A stretch of DNA of 55,666 nt from Oscillospiraceae bacterium (GTDB lineage Bacteria; Bacillota; Clostridia; Oscillospirales; Ruminococcaceae). The DNA lies in NCBI GenBank assembly GCA_015067215.1, contig SVMW01000014.1, positions 1-55,666 of the forward strand, read 5' to 3'. The notes below the pieces were generated by a model. That model did not search any database, was not told where the DNA came from, and saw only the letters and a list, made by a program, of their open reading frames with translations. Below, one piece after another: positions 1-7,086 of the stretch (positions within the stretch are counted from its first letter, which is position 1; every line of letters starts with the position of its first letter). Position numbers and translations under genes: made by a program.

Positions 1-109
1 GTGTTTACTCACTGTTTCAAAAGAATATCTAAAGTTATTCCTTCACAAGCTTCTGTTCTTTTCTCTATTGTTTAATTTTCAAGGTCCTTGCCGCCGCTCT
101 CGCGACAGC
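1..109 (-). promoter_or_regulatory. rRNA operon leader (16S upstream region)
   Basis: Read on the minus strand, this stretch follows a consensus promoter and contains a GC-rich inverted segment (GCTGTCGCGAGAGCGGC) and then CCTTGAAAATTAAACAATAG, the kind of sequence that precedes 16S rRNA in many Clostridia. The 16S gene itself would lie left of the window and is not seen. Assignment to an rRNA operon is inference from the leader and the strong promoters. Confidence 0.7.
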
Positions 110-115
110 CTTTAT

Positions 116-144
116 ATATTACCACAAGCTTTTCATCTTGTCAA
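116..144 (-). promoter_or_regulatory. Promoter P2 of the rRNA operon
   Basis: The minus strand has TTGACA (139-144), a 17-bp spacer and TAATAT (116-121), almost a perfect vegetative sigma-A promoter. A/T-tracts lie directly upstream (145-180), as in an UP element. Confidence 0.85.
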
Positions 145-228
145 GCACTTTTTTTTAATTTTTTTAAAAAGTTTTTTAAGATTTATTTTCTTGTGTTTCT
201 GACGCCTCTTGGGGTGTCAGTGTTTTAA

Positions 229-256
229 ATTATACACTCTTTTTTTGAAAATGCAA
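229..256 (-). promoter_or_regulatory. Promoter P1 of the rRNA operon
   Basis: The minus strand has TTGCAT (251-256), a 16-bp A-rich spacer and a perfect TATAAT (229-234), about 110 bp upstream of P2. Tandem promoters are usual for rRNA operons. An imperfect inverted repeat (CTGACGCC/GGTGTCAG) lies between the two. Confidence 0.65.
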
Positions 257-646
257 GAGTTTTTTTGCATTTTTTTTATATTTGTAAGTTTTGTATAGTT
301 TTTTCGCTTTTGAGTTGTGATGTTTTAAACAAAAGTAGCAAAAGATGTGATGTTTTGAAGATTTAAGTCTTTTGCTATATTATAATGACCTATTTATATA
401 TTTGCTAATATGTATATATGTAAATAATATTATATAACAATATATTAATTGTTACTTATATTATCAAGTTGTTAAGTTTTTCATATTAAAACAGATACAG
501 CGTAAAACAATCTCCCTGCAAAAAAAACAAAAACCCGGGTTTTAACAAAAAGGCTGTTACCATGTCAGTGACAGTTACATTATATAAAGTAGTGCTGCGT
601 GTCTTTTTTCTGCAGCAGCACTTTTCTGCAAAAACAGACAAAAATG
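257..646. other. AT-rich spacer without a credible gene
   Basis: No convincing coding region was seen. The stretch holds an 11-bp direct repeat, TGTGATGTTTT, at 316-326 and 346-356. It also has a 9-bp inverted repeat, AGCAAAAGA/TCTTTTGCT (337-345 and 368-376), a perfect 14-bp palindrome AAAACCCGGGTTTT (530-543), and a hairpin AGTGCTGC/GCAGCACT (591-622). Their roles are unknown; the last may act as a second terminator ahead of the rRNA promoters. Confidence 0.5.
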
Positions 647-682
647 TACCCGACAGCACATTTTGCAGTGTGTTGTCGGGTA
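647..682 (-). terminator. Terminator ending the YczE-1/peptide unit
   Basis: A 14-bp near-perfect stem (647-660 with 669-682; outer part TACCCGACA/TGTCGGGTA) is followed on the minus strand by a T-rich tract. It lies just downstream of the minus-strand gene ending at 741 and insulates the rRNA promoters. Confidence 0.75.
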
Positions 683-740
683 TTTATGTTTTCTTATCGG
701 GATGTTGCTGATTTTTTCCTGTTAAAGCTGCTTATCATTT

Positions 741-914
741 TCAACGTCCCCAGTCAGGTGACGCATCATTGTCCCCCGGCGGCAGTTCATAATAATGGTG
801 CCCGTCAGATGTATAGCCGCTGTTGTACTTTAAAGGACTTTTTCCTACAATCATAAAACACAAAACGCCTATAACTGTTATTGCCACAAGAATATACAAA
901 AAATATTTTTTCAT
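741..914 (-). CDS. Small membrane-anchored peptide, 57 aa
   Basis: The family is not recognised. The start is placed at ATG 914 because AGGAGGA (919-925) sits five bases upstream; a longer frame beginning at 950 lacks such a site. Residues about 4-23 are strongly hydrophobic and preceded by MKK, so this is either a single membrane segment or an uncleaved signal. The 30-residue remainder is polar and carries HHYYELPPGDND, suggesting an exposed tail. There is no lipobox cysteine in the right context. It lies 69 bp downstream of YczE-1 with no terminator between them and a good terminator after it, so cotranscription with YczE-1 is likely. Function is unknown. Confidence 0.55.
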   Translation of the reverse strand: MKKYFLYILVAITVIGVLCFMIVGKSPLKYNSGYTSDGHHYYELPPGDNDASPDWGR

Positions 915-983
915 TATTCCTCCTCGCTGCAGACATTTTGTTACATGCAATCATTGTTTGTATCTGTTTTTGTATGCAGTTTA

Positions 984-1664
984 CTATCCTACAAATATTT
1001 TTCTGAAATTCTTTGCACTTTCAAACAATGATTCGTTTTTAATTTTACTGGTATCAAATTTCACAATTTTAAACATCAGCTGTAATATATAGCCGATAAA
1101 AATAACTGAGATAACGGTGCCTATACCAACTTTGCCTCCGCACAGCCAGCCAATGGTAAGTGCAAAAAGTTCTGTGGAGTTTCTGGCAAGCCCCACTGAA
1201 ATTCCGCGTTTTGTAAGTGCAACCATAAGACTGTCACGAGGGCCTGCACCAAGTTGAGGTTTCATATAAATATAAACACCTATCGACCACACAACAAATC
1301 CGAGACCAAAAAATACAAATCTCATCCAATAGATTTCTGTGCTTGGGAGCAGATTGTTCTTCATAAAAAAGTTCAGAAAAGCACCATACATAACAGCATC
1401 AATAATTGTTGATATACCTATCTTTTCTTTAAGCAACAATACAATCAGTACAATTGTAAGGCTGGTAACCTGTGCAACAGTGCCCATCATCACTTCTATT
1501 CCAAACAGTTTCTGGAGCTGTATTGAAACGCCCTGGTTGAAAACATCCCACGGACATAACCCAAGGTCTGCAAAAATAGTCATACCAATGCCATAAGCAC
1601 TTATTGCCTGACCTATTATTACCATAAAAATCCGTTTCATGTATCCCTTAACTGATAAATCCAT
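984..1664 (-). CDS. YczE/YyaS-family membrane protein, copy 1
   Basis: A 226-aa polytopic membrane protein of the YczE/YyaS/YitT-like group (COG2364-type), with about five or six hydrophobic segments. Family landmarks are an N-terminal basic GYMKR, G-x-CPWD near residue 37, a KEKIG turn in the middle, the loop QLGAGPRDSLM and a glycine-rich GGKVGIGT near the C-terminus. The biochemical activity of the family is not established; Bacillus YczE affects production of secondary metabolites. It shares all landmarks with three downstream-numbered paralogues (1770, 2585, 3396) and, like them, has its own promoter (1697-1725). The ribosome-binding site is AGGAG before ATG 1664. Its SPW motif is changed to CPW. 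Confidence 0.85.
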   Translation of the reverse strand: MDLSVKGYMKRIFMVIIGQAISAYGIGMTIFADLGLCPWDVFNQGVSIQLQKLFGIEVMMGTVAQVTSLTIVLIVLLLKEKIGISTIIDAVMYGAFLNFFMKNNLLPSTEIYWMRFVFFGLGFVVWSIGVYIYMKPQLGAGPRDSLMVALTKRGISVGLARNSTELFALTIGWLCGGKVGIGTVISVIFIGYILQLMFKIVKFDTSKIKNESLFESAKNFRKIFVG

Positions 1665-1696
1665 TTTATTTCTCCTGTTTTAAAACACTATTTATT

Positions 1697-1725
1697 ATTG
1701 TAACATAAACAAATTGCTTTTCCAA
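1697..1725 (-). promoter_or_regulatory. Promoter of YczE-1
   Basis: TTGGAA (1720-1725), a 17-bp spacer and TACAAT (1697-1702) on the minus strand. The same -10 and spacer length precede all four YczE copies. Confidence 0.65.
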
Positions 1726-1747
1726 CTGTTTGTGCAAAATAAAAAAA

Positions 1748-1764
1748 GCGGCAGCAACTGCCGC
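1748..1764 (-). terminator. Terminator after YczE-2
   Basis: Perfect 7-bp GC-rich stem GCGGCAG/CTGCCGC with a 3-nt loop, followed on the minus strand by TTTTTTTATTT. It sits 5 bp past the stop of YczE-2. Confidence 0.9.
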
Positions 1765-1769
1765 ATATT

Positions 1770-2453
1770 TTAATTCTTAACCAATGCATTTTTTATGTTC
1801 TTCACAGTATCAATAATAGAATCATTTTTTGATTTTGCAAGATCAAATTTAAACACCGCAAACCAAAATTTAAGCAGATAACCCATAATGAAAACTGCAA
1901 TTACCGTGCCTATACCCACTGTACCGCCAAAAAACCAGCCGATAACAAAAACCACAGCCTCGATTGCGTTTTTTGCAATTGCAACAGGTATATTGCGTTT
2001 TGCCAGAGCGGACATAAGACTGTCACGAGGGCCTGCACCAAGTTCTGCCGCAAGATACATATAAACACCAAATGACCAGATTATAAAACCTGCTATAAGC
2101 ACAACAAAACGCAGTATAAAGCTGTCAGGCGTAGGTATAAGACCATTGGTCATATAAAAGTTCATAAAATTGCCAACAATAACAATATCTACAATTGTGC
2201 CGAAACCAATTTTTTCCCGCAGGGCAATAGCAAGAATAAGTACAACCCAGCCTACTGCCTGTGTCATTGTGCCGATAAGAATTTCTTTACCCGTAGCAGC
2301 TGAAAGCTTAAGTGCCACACCCTGAGAAAAAACATCCCATGGGCTGATACCAAGGTTTGACATAATCGTCATACTTGTTCCGTAGCTGGCAATCATAAGA
2401 CCAAAAAACAACAGAGCAAATCTTTTAATATAATTCTTTATTACAGGATTCAT
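1770..2453 (-). CDS. YczE/YyaS-family membrane protein, copy 2
   Basis: A 227-aa polytopic membrane protein. The start is taken at ATG 2453 (MNPVIKNYIKRF) because AAGGAGAT lies at the right distance; the longer frame to 2492 would overlap its own promoter. It has the family landmarks GISPWDVFSQG, REKIGFGT, ELGAGPRDSLM and GGTVGIGT. It is bounded by its own promoter (2483-2511) and a strong terminator (1748-1764), so it is a one-gene transcription unit. The function of the family is not defined; a transport or membrane-organising role is guesswork. Confidence 0.85.
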   Translation of the reverse strand: MNPVIKNYIKRFALLFFGLMIASYGTSMTIMSNLGISPWDVFSQGVALKLSAATGKEILIGTMTQAVGWVVLILAIALREKIGFGTIVDIVIVGNFMNFYMTNGLIPTPDSFILRFVVLIAGFIIWSFGVYMYLAAELGAGPRDSLMSALAKRNIPVAIAKNAIEAVVFVIGWFFGGTVGIGTVIAVFIMGYLLKFWFAVFKFDLAKSKNDSIIDTVKNIKNALVKN

Positions 2454-2482
2454 ACATTTTATCTCCTTGCGATACTGAAAAC

Positions 2483-2511
2483 ATTGTATCACCGCAATTT
2501 ATTTTAAGCAA
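2483..2511 (-). promoter_or_regulatory. Promoter of YczE-2
   Basis: TTGCTT (2506-2511), a 17-bp spacer and TACAAT (2483-2488) on the minus strand. It matches the arrangement at the other three copies. Confidence 0.65.
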
Positions 2512-2541
2512 TAAAAAGGTGTATATATCACAACAGAACAA

Positions 2542-2580
2542 ATCCCCGTCAAAGCAATTTATCTGAGCATTGTCGGGGAT
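2542..2580 (-). terminator. Terminator after YczE-3
   Basis: Inverted repeat ATCCCCG/CGGGGAT, extendable to 11 bp with one mismatch, with a long loop and a modest T-rich tail on the minus strand. It lies 4 bp past the stop of YczE-3. Confidence 0.6.
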
Positions 2581-2584
2581 ATAA

Positions 2585-3277
2585 TTATTTCATATTGTTT
2601 TTTACAAGTATCTTTTTAAAATTATTAAGTGTATCAAAAATTGATTCGTGTTTTACAGCTGTCATATCGTAGTTGAACAATCTGAATACATATTTAAGTA
2701 TATATCCGATTATAAAAACAGAAATAACTGTACCAATGCCCACTGTACCACCTGCTATGTAACCAACCACAAAGGCAAAAAACTCAAGCGAATTTCTTGC
2801 CAGGCTTACAGGCAGATTACGGCGTGCCAGTGCAATCATAAGACTGTCTCGCGGACCTGCACCCATACCTGCACGCATATAAAAATATATACCAAAGCCA
2901 AGCACAACAAAACCAAGCAGCATCATTGAAAAACGGGGAATAAAAGTTTGCGGAACAGGGAAAAGATTATACTTTAAAATAACATTTGTAAATTTGCCGA
3001 TAAGCCACACATTGAGCAATGTGCCAAAGCCGATTTTTTCTTTTAAAATAACATCTATTATCAGAATTATACCGCCGATAATCTGTGACAGTGTGCCAAT
3101 CATAACCTGTGTGCCAAGCAGTTTTGTAAACTGTTTTGCAAAACCGTCAAACAGCATATCCCACGGGCTTAACCCCATATAGGAATTGAATGTCAGCGCA
3201 ATGCCACAGGCACATAGCATAAGCCCAAAAAGCAGTACAGCAAACCGTTTTATATAGCCTTTTAATGATATATCCAT
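2585..3277 (-). CDS. YczE/YyaS-family membrane protein, copy 3
   Basis: A 230-aa polytopic membrane protein, paralogous to its neighbours. Landmarks are MDISLKGYIKRF at the N-terminus, GLSPWDMLFDG, KEKIGFGT, GMGAGPRDSLM and GGTVGIGT. ATG 3277 is preceded by AAGAGGAT. In the middle, an aromatic- and methionine-rich hydrophobic segment differs from the other copies. It has its own promoter (3311-3339) and a downstream inverted repeat (2542-2580). Retention of the GAGPRDS loop in all copies suggests it is functionally constrained, although copy 4 has GAGPKDG there. Confidence 0.85.
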   Translation of the reverse strand: MDISLKGYIKRFAVLLFGLMLCACGIALTFNSYMGLSPWDMLFDGFAKQFTKLLGTQVMIGTLSQIIGGIILIIDVILKEKIGFGTLLNVWLIGKFTNVILKYNLFPVPQTFIPRFSMMLLGFVVLGFGIYFYMRAGMGAGPRDSLMIALARRNLPVSLARNSLEFFAFVVGYIAGGTVGIGTVISVFIIGYILKYVFRLFNYDMTAVKHESIFDTLNNFKKILVKNNMK

Positions 3278-3310
3278 TTTTAAATCCTCTTGTTAAGTCA
3301 ATACAGCATA

Positions 3311-3339
3311 ATTGTAGCACAAGTAAAACATTCTATCAA
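3311..3339 (-). promoter_or_regulatory. Promoter of YczE-3
   Basis: TTGATA (3334-3339), a 17-bp spacer and TACAAT (3311-3316) on the minus strand. Confidence 0.7.
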
Positions 3340-3348
3340 CAAAAAACA

Positions 3349-3386
3349 GAACTGATTTTACGTTTTTATTAAACCATAATCAGTTC
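3349..3386 (-). terminator. Terminator after YczE-4
   Basis: Stem GAACTGATT/AATCAGTTC, 9 bp, followed on the minus strand by TGTTTTTTGTTG. It lies 9 bp past the stop of YczE-4. Confidence 0.7.
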
Positions 3387-3395
3387 CGTTATATT

Positions 3396-4091
3396 TTACT
3401 GTTTCTGTTTTGTACACAGCATTTTTATATTGCGTGCTGTGTCGATGAGAGATTCATTCTGCACAGTGTTAACGTCAAATTTAAGCAGTTTAAAGAAAAA
3501 GTCAATCATACTGCCCATTGCAAATACACAGATAAGTGTGCCGACACCCACAGTGCCTCCAAAAATCCATCCAATGAGACAAACCACTGCCTCAATTGAG
3601 TTTTTAGCCAGTGCAACAGGAATTTTTCTTTTCGCAAAAGCCATAAACAACCCGTCTTTCGGGCCTGCTCCAAGCTGTGCTTTCATATAAATTGCAATAC
3701 CGAGGCTCCACACCATAAAACCCAACACCGTACAGAAAAGTCTTACTGCAAACCCCTGCGGCACAGGCAACATATTATGTTTGAGAAAAAAATTGAGCGC
3801 CGGACCGAAAACAAGTATATCAATAATTGTTGCTACACCTATTTTTTCCTTTAAAATCACATCAATAATAATAACCGCTGTTGCAGAAGCCATTGTTATT
3901 GTACCCATCATAACTTCCATGCCAAGCATTTCTGTAAGTTTAAGTGCTACACCCTGACCAAAAACATCCCATGGGCTTACACCAAGTCCTGCAGTAACGG
4001 TAAGTCCTACACCATAAGCTGCAAAAATAAGGCCAAAAAATGTAACAGACAACCTGACTGCATATCCTTTGAAAGAAACTTCCTTAAGCAT
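3396..4091 (-). CDS. YczE/YyaS-family membrane protein, copy 4
   Basis: A 231-aa polytopic membrane protein and the promoter-proximal member of the tandem set. The start is placed at ATG 4091 (MLKEVSFKGY) with GGAGAT upstream; the alternative at 4106 is too close to its possible ribosome-binding site. Landmarks are GVSPWDVFGQG, KEKIGVAT, QLGAGPKDGLF and GGTVGVGT. Here the otherwise constant PRDSL is PKDGL, which sets this copy apart. It follows sigF by 75 bp with its own promoter in the gap and no terminator after sigF, so some readthrough from the sporulation operon is possible. Confidence 0.85.
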   Translation of the reverse strand: MLKEVSFKGYAVRLSVTFFGLIFAAYGVGLTVTAGLGVSPWDVFGQGVALKLTEMLGMEVMMGTITMASATAVIIIDVILKEKIGVATIIDILVFGPALNFFLKHNMLPVPQGFAVRLFCTVLGFMVWSLGIAIYMKAQLGAGPKDGLFMAFAKRKIPVALAKNSIEAVVCLIGWIFGGTVGVGTLICVFAMGSMIDFFFKLLKFDVNTVQNESLIDTARNIKMLCTKQKQ

Positions 4092-4127
4092 ACAATATCT
4101 CCGCATATACCTCTGATTTTTAAAGGT

Positions 4128-4156
4128 ATTGTATCATAGCCCAATTCAATTTACAA
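4128..4156 (-). promoter_or_regulatory. Promoter of YczE-4
   Basis: TTGTAA (4151-4156), a 17-bp spacer and TACAAT (4128-4133) on the minus strand, between sigF and YczE-4. Confidence 0.65.
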
Positions 4157-4166
4157 CAACCATATA

Positions 4167-4844
4167 TTACTCCATAAACTTTTTGCGCATTTTCTGTATT
4201 ATTTTACGCTCCTGACGGGAAATCTGCACCTGTGTTTTTCCCATAATCTGTGCTGTTGCCGCCTGTGTTCTGTTCTGAAAAAAACGCAGATATATGATCT
4301 GTTTTTCCTGTGGCTCAAGGTCAGATATTGCATATTTTAGTCCTGCCATATTGGCCATGTTTTCTTCATCGCTTTCCACCGGTATATCAAATTCACATCT
4401 GCCGTCTTCCTCTTCAAAAATCGCTGTCAGTGACATAGGGGGTGTTGAAGCTGAAATTGCCTGTGCCACATCTTCTCCCGTAACACCAAGAAACTCCGCA
4501 ATTTCTTTTACTCCCGGTTCCTGTCCTGTCTGTTTGTGAAGATATTCCTTTGCATAGCTTACCTTCAGTGATAACTCTTTTATGCTGCGTGTTACCTTTA
4601 ACATTCCGCCGTCACGGAAAAGTTTTTTTATTTCCCCAAGAATAACAGGCACCGCATAGGTGGAAAACTGCACCCCGCGGCTGTGATCAAAAGCGTCATA
4701 TGCCTTTATCAGCCCAACACAGCCTGCGGCAAACATCTCTTCATATTCTATACCTTTTCCTTTAAAGCGTTTGGCACAGGAGTGTACCAGCCCCATATTG
4801 TTTTCAATAAACTGTTCCCTTTCAGTTTTCAGCTGCAATGACAT
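4167..4844 (-). CDS. sigF: RNA polymerase sporulation sigma factor F
   Basis: A 225-aa sigma-70 family protein of the SigB/SigF/SigG type, which directs early forespore transcription. Region 2 is recognisable around FSTYAVPVILGEIKKLFRDG (about residues 60-80), followed by the LKVTRS stretch typical of SigF/SigG. Region 4 helix-turn-helix is near the C-terminus (YLRFFQNRTQAATAQIMG). Identity as SigF rather than SigB or SigG is fixed by its place behind spoIIAA and spoIIAB. The reading frame overlaps the end of spoIIAB by 23 bp, so translation is probably coupled, keeping anti-sigma and sigma in proportion. ATG 4844 follows GAGGGAT. No terminator is visible after the gene. Confidence 0.95.
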   Translation of the reverse strand: MSLQLKTEREQFIENNMGLVHSCAKRFKGKGIEYEEMFAAGCVGLIKAYDAFDHSRGVQFSTYAVPVILGEIKKLFRDGGMLKVTRSIKELSLKVSYAKEYLHKQTGQEPGVKEIAEFLGVTGEDVAQAISASTPPMSLTAIFEEEDGRCEFDIPVESDEENMANMAGLKYAISDLEPQEKQIIYLRFFQNRTQAATAQIMGKTQVQISRQERKIIQKMRKKFME

Positions 4845-5277
4845 TTTGATCCCTCGGCATTATCTTTTTTGTCATAACAACCCTTGTGCCTTTGCCAAAC
4901 ACCGATTTCACCTTTACGCTGTCCATAAATGACTGCATAACCGCAAACCCAATGCCTGCCCTTTCTCCGTTCGGGTCGGTTGTAAACAGCGGCTGCATTG
5001 CTTTGTTTACATCTTCAATTCCGATACCCTTGTCTGCAATTTTTACTGTAAGCACATTTTCTTTTATTGTGGCTGTTATGTAGATAATTCCGAATGTATC
5101 GCGGTAGCCGTGAACAATACAGTTTGTTACCGCTTCGCTTACTGAGGTTTTTATGTCATTAATCTGTTCCACCGTCGGGTCCATCTGTGCACAGAATGCC
5201 GCAATGGCTGTTCTTGCAAAAGCTTCATTTACCGATTTTGACGGAAAGCTGAGTTTTATAAAGTTCTGATATTTCAT
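4822..5277 (-). CDS. spoIIAB: Anti-sigma F factor and SpoIIAA kinase
   Basis: A 151-aa GHKL-type ATPase. SpoIIAB binds sigma F and holds it inactive, and phosphorylates SpoIIAA. The N-box is seen as SEAVTNCIVHGY (about residues 47-58). The G-box region is DKGIGIEDV, and the ATP-lid and following helix are in GERAGIGFAVMQSF. Length matches the family (about 140-150 aa). It starts at ATG 5277 behind TAGGAG, 8 bp after spoIIAA, and overlaps sigF by 23 bp. It acts in the cytoplasm of the predivisional cell and forespore. Confidence 0.95.
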   Translation of the reverse strand: MKYQNFIKLSFPSKSVNEAFARTAIAAFCAQMDPTVEQINDIKTSVSEAVTNCIVHGYRDTFGIIYITATIKENVLTVKIADKGIGIEDVNKAMQPLFTTDPNGERAGIGFAVMQSFMDSVKVKSVFGKGTRVVMTKKIMPRDQNVIAAEN

Positions 5278-5285
5278 TTTTTCTC

Positions 5286-5597
5286 CTATACAGTAAATTC
5301 ATTTATTGTTTTTATCCCTGCAAGGGACAGTATTTTCTGTGTCTGTCGGTTCACCCCTTCAACATAAAGGCTTGTACCTGTATTCTGACAGAATTTATAT
5401 CTGGCAAATATAAGCCCTATTCCTGATGAATCCATAAAAGTAACCCCAGCAAAATTCATCACCGCTATTTTGGGATAACAGTTCAGAATCTGTGCATCGA
5501 TTGTATCCTTCAATGTCAGAGCACTGTGGTGGTCGATTTCACCTGATATATAAATGTTCAGTCTTCCCTGTCTGAATTCAAAGTCAACATTCGCCAT
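5286..5597 (-). CDS. spoIIAA: Anti-anti-sigma F factor (STAS domain)
   Basis: A 103-aa STAS-domain protein. Unphosphorylated SpoIIAA displaces sigma F from SpoIIAB. The phosphorylated site is seen as MDSSGIGL, with the second serine at residue 58, the same number as the regulatory Ser58 of Bacillus subtilis. ATG 5597 has AAGAGGTGA upstream. It is the first gene of the operon. The 37 bp up to the preceding terminator leave little room for a promoter, and no sigma-H or Spo0A site could be identified by eye. Confidence 0.93.
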   Translation of the reverse strand: MANVDFEFRQGRLNIYISGEIDHHSALTLKDTIDAQILNCYPKIAVMNFAGVTFMDSSGIGLIFARYKFCQNTGTSLYVEGVNRQTQKILSLAGIKTINEFTV

Positions 5598-5634
5598 TTT
5601 TTCACCTCTTATATTTATACTTCAAATAAAAAAA

Positions 5635-5668
5635 GCATATCCTTCACCAATAATGATAAAGGATACGC
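5635..5668 (-). terminator. Terminator after folC
   Basis: 10-bp stem GCATATCCTT/AAGGATACGC (one wobble pair), followed on the minus strand by a run of seven T. It separates folC from the spoIIA operon. Confidence 0.9.
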
Positions 5669-5699
5669 CTTAAAAATAATGTCGTATTAAGTTGTTCAG

Positions 5700-6974
5700 T
5701 TACAGATTATTTATAATAATATTTCTTGCATCGCTGGCAAGATAGAGGGACCCGAAAACAAGCAGATCCTCCCCATTTTCAACTGCTGTCTGCACCGCAG
5801 TTTCAAGGTTTTCTGCAGGCTGGGCATTTTCGATATATTTTTTTGCCATGGCCGCAAGTTCTGCTTTAGGCACAGCACGGGAACCGAAAATATCAACTGT
5901 ATACAGTTTTGAAATATATGGTGCCATTTCTTTTATCAGCAGTTCAGGCTGTTTGTCTGAAAGGGACGCCCACACCGCAGTAAGGTTGTTTATTCCATTT
6001 GTCTGCAAAACATTTCTGAGTGCTGTTATTCCGTCAAGGTTGTGGCCGCCGTCAAGTATAACCAGCGGCTGTTTTGAAAAAATTTCAATCCTTGCAGGAA
6101 ATTCTGCATTCTGTATTCCATCAACAATATTTTGTTTTGTTATTCTGAACTTTCCGCTGCTGTTGAGCGCCATTGCAGCTTCAATTACCACCGAAGCGTT
6201 GTAACTCTGGTGCTGCCCTGCAAAACTTTGTTTTATAACCAGATCCCTGTAGTGCAGCACATCATCAAACCGCCCGTTATGTTCTGTTTTTATGTCGTTG
6301 ATATCAGGAATCACAAGCTGTGCATTCTGTTTTTCTGTTTCGCTTTTTATAACATTCAGTGCTGATTTATCCATTGCAGGATATACAATAACAGGCTGAT
6401 TTGGTTTTATGATACCTGCTTTTTCGTATGCTATCTGTTCTATTGTATCACCAAGCATATCTGTGTGGTCAAAACTGATGTTCATAATGCAGGAAACAAG
6501 AGAGTCCTTTATTACATTTGTTGAGTCTTCCCTTCCGCCGATACCTACCTCAAGACAGATAATATCACAGTTTTCCTCGCAGAAATAACAGAAAGCAATT
6601 GCTGTCACAATTTCAAACTCTACAAGTTTAAGGCCGTGTTCTTTTTCAATTATTTCCTGTTTTTCTTTTACTGTTTCTGTTATCTGTGCAAGTTTTTCGC
6701 AACTTATAAATTCACCGTTTATGCTGAAGCGTTCCCGGAAATCGATAATAAAAGGAGAAATATTCAGCCCCGTCTTATAACCTGCCTCACACAGAACATT
6801 GCTGAGCATTTTGGCACAGCTGCCCTTGCCGTTTGTACCTGCAATGTGGACAATATTCAGCTTGTCCTGCGGGTTACCCAGCATATCCAGCAACAACCGC
6901 ATTGCCTTACGGTTATCTGTGTTTTTCATTCGTGGACGTGAATGTATATAGTCAAGTGCTTCGTTGTAGGTCAT
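5700..6974 (-). CDS. folC: Folylpolyglutamate/dihydrofolate synthase
   Basis: A 424-aa Mur-ligase-family enzyme that adds glutamate to dihydropteroate or folates with ATP. The P-loop GTNGKGS is at about residues 46-52; later motifs are SFDHTDMLG, with the usual EKAGIIK after it, and LDGGHN in the C-terminal domain. The start is taken at ATG 6974 (MTYNEAL) with GAGGTG upstream, rather than at 6986. The valS-folC gene order is common in Firmicutes. Here a terminator (7047-7076) lies between the two, so folC probably has its own weak promoter, which was not identified. Some members are only polyglutamylating; the sequence alone does not decide this. Confidence 0.93.
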   Translation of the reverse strand: MTYNEALDYIHSRPRMKNTDNRKAMRLLLDMLGNPQDKLNIVHIAGTNGKGSCAKMLSNVLCEAGYKTGLNISPFIIDFRERFSINGEFISCEKLAQITETVKEKQEIIEKEHGLKLVEFEIVTAIAFCYFCEENCDIICLEVGIGGREDSTNVIKDSLVSCIMNISFDHTDMLGDTIEQIAYEKAGIIKPNQPVIVYPAMDKSALNVIKSETEKQNAQLVIPDINDIKTEHNGRFDDVLHYRDLVIKQSFAGQHQSYNASVVIEAAMALNSSGKFRITKQNIVDGIQNAEFPARIEIFSKQPLVILDGGHNLDGITALRNVLQTNGINNLTAVWASLSDKQPELLIKEMAPYISKLYTVDIFGSRAVPKAELAAMAKKYIENAQPAENLETAVQTAVENGEDLLVFGSLYLASDARNIIINNL

Positions 6975-7046
6975 TTTGCACCTCATAAAATTATTTTTTA
7001 GTTATGCCTGCTTTTTTAAATATTTTAACAACTTATATAAAACAAA

Positions 7047-7076
7047 TATAGCCGCGGAAATATTTCCACGGCTATA
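7047..7076 (-). terminator. Terminator after valS
   Basis: Long stem TATAGCCGCGG/CCACGGCTATA (15-bp arms with one wobble pair), followed on the minus strand by TTTGTTTTAT. It is 11 bp past the valS stop. Confidence 0.85.
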
Positions 7077-7086
7077 TATTATCACA

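Noticed and set aside
1-740. tRNA or other structured RNA gene in the left spacer
   Set aside because: No cloverleaf or known RNA motif was found; the hairpins are short terminator-like stems and the promoters point left to an rRNA operon outside the window.
984-4106. Transposon or insertion sequence as the cause of the YczE repeats
   Set aside because: No transposase, terminal inverted repeats or target duplications are seen; simple tandem duplication explains it.
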